From: Candidatus Falkowbacteria bacterium RIFCSPLOWO2_12_FULL_45_13
GTDB lineage: Bacteria > Patescibacteriota > Patescibacteriia > Patescibacteriales > GWC2-42-12
NCBI GenBank assembly: GCA_001778055.1
Contig: MFFY01000010.1
Location: 1-15,205, forward strand
DNA length: 15,205 bases
Direction of reading: 5' to 3'
Position 1 is the first letter of the stretch. The number at the start of each line of letters is the position of its first letter. The notes beneath the pieces are model-generated. The model saw only the letters and a list, made by a program, of their open reading frames with translations, made no database searches and was not told the origin of the DNA. Positions 14,914 to 15,205 of this stretch are shown here, one piece after another. Position numbers and translations under genes: made by a program.

Positions 14914-15113
14914 CTGTCATTGCGAGCGCAATGAAGCGAAACGAAGCAATTCCAATAGCTTGTCATGCCGGCCTCCGAGCCGGCATCCAGGAGTTATTGG
15001 ATAAATGTCTTTAAACTGCTCACCTCTGGATTGCGGGTCAAGCCCGCAATGACAGAGTAAGGAGATTGCTTCGTCGTCTCCGCCAACTGGCGGATCCTCC
15101 TCACAATGACAAT
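14914..15113. repeat. nested palindromic element upstream of the 685-residue gene
   Basis: The outer arms are CTGTCATTGCGAG...GAAGCAATTCC (14914-14953) and GGAGATTGCTTCG...CACAATGACAAT (15061-15113). The right arm holds its own hairpin, TCCGCCA-AC-TGGCGGA (15079-15094). The inner arms are TGTCATGCCGGC...CCGGCATCCAG (14961-14990) and CTGGATTGCGGG...CCCGCAATGACA (15026-15054), each also an internal palindrome. The element fills most of the leader between the promoter and the ATG. No gene is supported in 14905-15205. Confidence 0.8.
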
Positions 15114-15123
15114 ACCTTTTCTT

Positions 15124-15152
15124 TTGACTTCTCCACAGTTTTGTAATATTAT
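15124..15152 (+). promoter_or_regulatory. candidate rightward sigma70-type promoter
   Basis: TTGACT (15124-15129; 5 of 6) and TATTAT (15147-15152; 5 of 6) are 17 bases apart. Transcription would start near 15159 and run off the right edge towards a gene on the plus strand outside the window. Confidence 0.5.
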
Positions 15153-15180
15153 TATAACACTAATAGTCTATCAAAAGCAA
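15145..15180 (-). promoter_or_regulatory. candidate leftward promoter for the pilin-like surface genes
   Basis: On the minus strand a perfect TATAAT (15151-15156) has TTGCTT 18 bases upstream (15175-15180). An overlapping alternative is TTGATA (15169-15174) with TAATAT at 17 bases. Transcription would begin near 15144, giving a leader of about 270 bases containing the nested palindrome before the ATG at 14874. Its -10 overlaps that of the rightward promoter, so the two probably compete. Confidence 0.5.
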
Positions 15181-15205
15181 ACCCCATGACCATTAACCAA
15201 ATTAT

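Noticed and set aside
14639..15004. Plus-strand 121-codon open frame
   Set aside because: It is antisense to the pilin-like gene and its end is the translated palindrome (CHCERNEAKRSN), a well-known false protein.
1..15205. Recoded UGA (Gly), as in Gracilibacteria/Absconditabacteria
   Set aside because: All genes end at TAA or TAG and are fully open under the standard bacterial code; no conserved domain is interrupted by UGA.
1..15205. tRNA, rRNA, insertion sequence or prophage genes
   Set aside because: No tRNA-like or rRNA-like segment and no transposase, integrase or phage protein was recognised on either strand.

Overview
The window looks like a chromosomal segment of a Candidate Phyla Radiation (Patescibacteria, Parcubacteria-like) genome. 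This is inferred from several things together. There is a very large cysteine-rich surface protein whose N-terminus resembles the T4SS-pilin (VirB2/TrbC-like) family common in those bacteria. There are single-pass proteins with thrombospondin type 3 (TSP3) calcium-binding repeats. The coding DNA is fairly GC-balanced, while the gaps are AT-rich and filled with degenerate 'aaattt/aatttg' inverted repeats and GTCATTGCGAG-type palindromes. Shine-Dalgarno signals are weak or absent. Stops in use are TAA and TAG and nothing requires a recoded UGA. The exact lineage cannot be fixed from the sequence alone.

All six genes lie on the minus strand, so transcription runs right to left. From the right edge: overlapping divergent promoters (about 15124-15180); an untranslated stretch with nested palindromes (14905-15123); a 685-residue secreted or membrane protein with a pilin-like N-terminus and three Ig-like domains (12817-14874); a palindrome-rich gap (12400-12816); a 3065-residue giant with the same N-terminus, IPT/TIG domains, a duplicated cysteine-rich module, one Ig-like domain, two fibronectin III domains and a pseudopilin-like C-terminal motif (3202-12399); two single-pass TSP3-repeat proteins (2404-3117 and 1255-2289); ybeY (804-1250); an AT-rich inverted repeat (647-790); dgkA (233-601); and a leftward promoter plus further palindromes up to the left edge.

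The window divides into a cell-surface block (four exported or membrane-anchored proteins) and a housekeeping block (ybeY-dgkA, an adjacency also known from Firmicutes: rRNA maturation and undecaprenol/diacylglycerol phosphorylation). In the surface block, the two large proteins share a near-identical two-helix membrane module followed by a Gly-Pro or Gly-Ser hinge and a long ectodomain. The two TSP3 proteins are smaller anchored calcium-binding proteins. The most interesting proposition is that this is an adhesion or envelope appendage locus in which a VirB2-like pilin module serves as the anchor or assembly unit of giant cysteine-rich adhesins. The homology is visible in the sequence; the function is inference.
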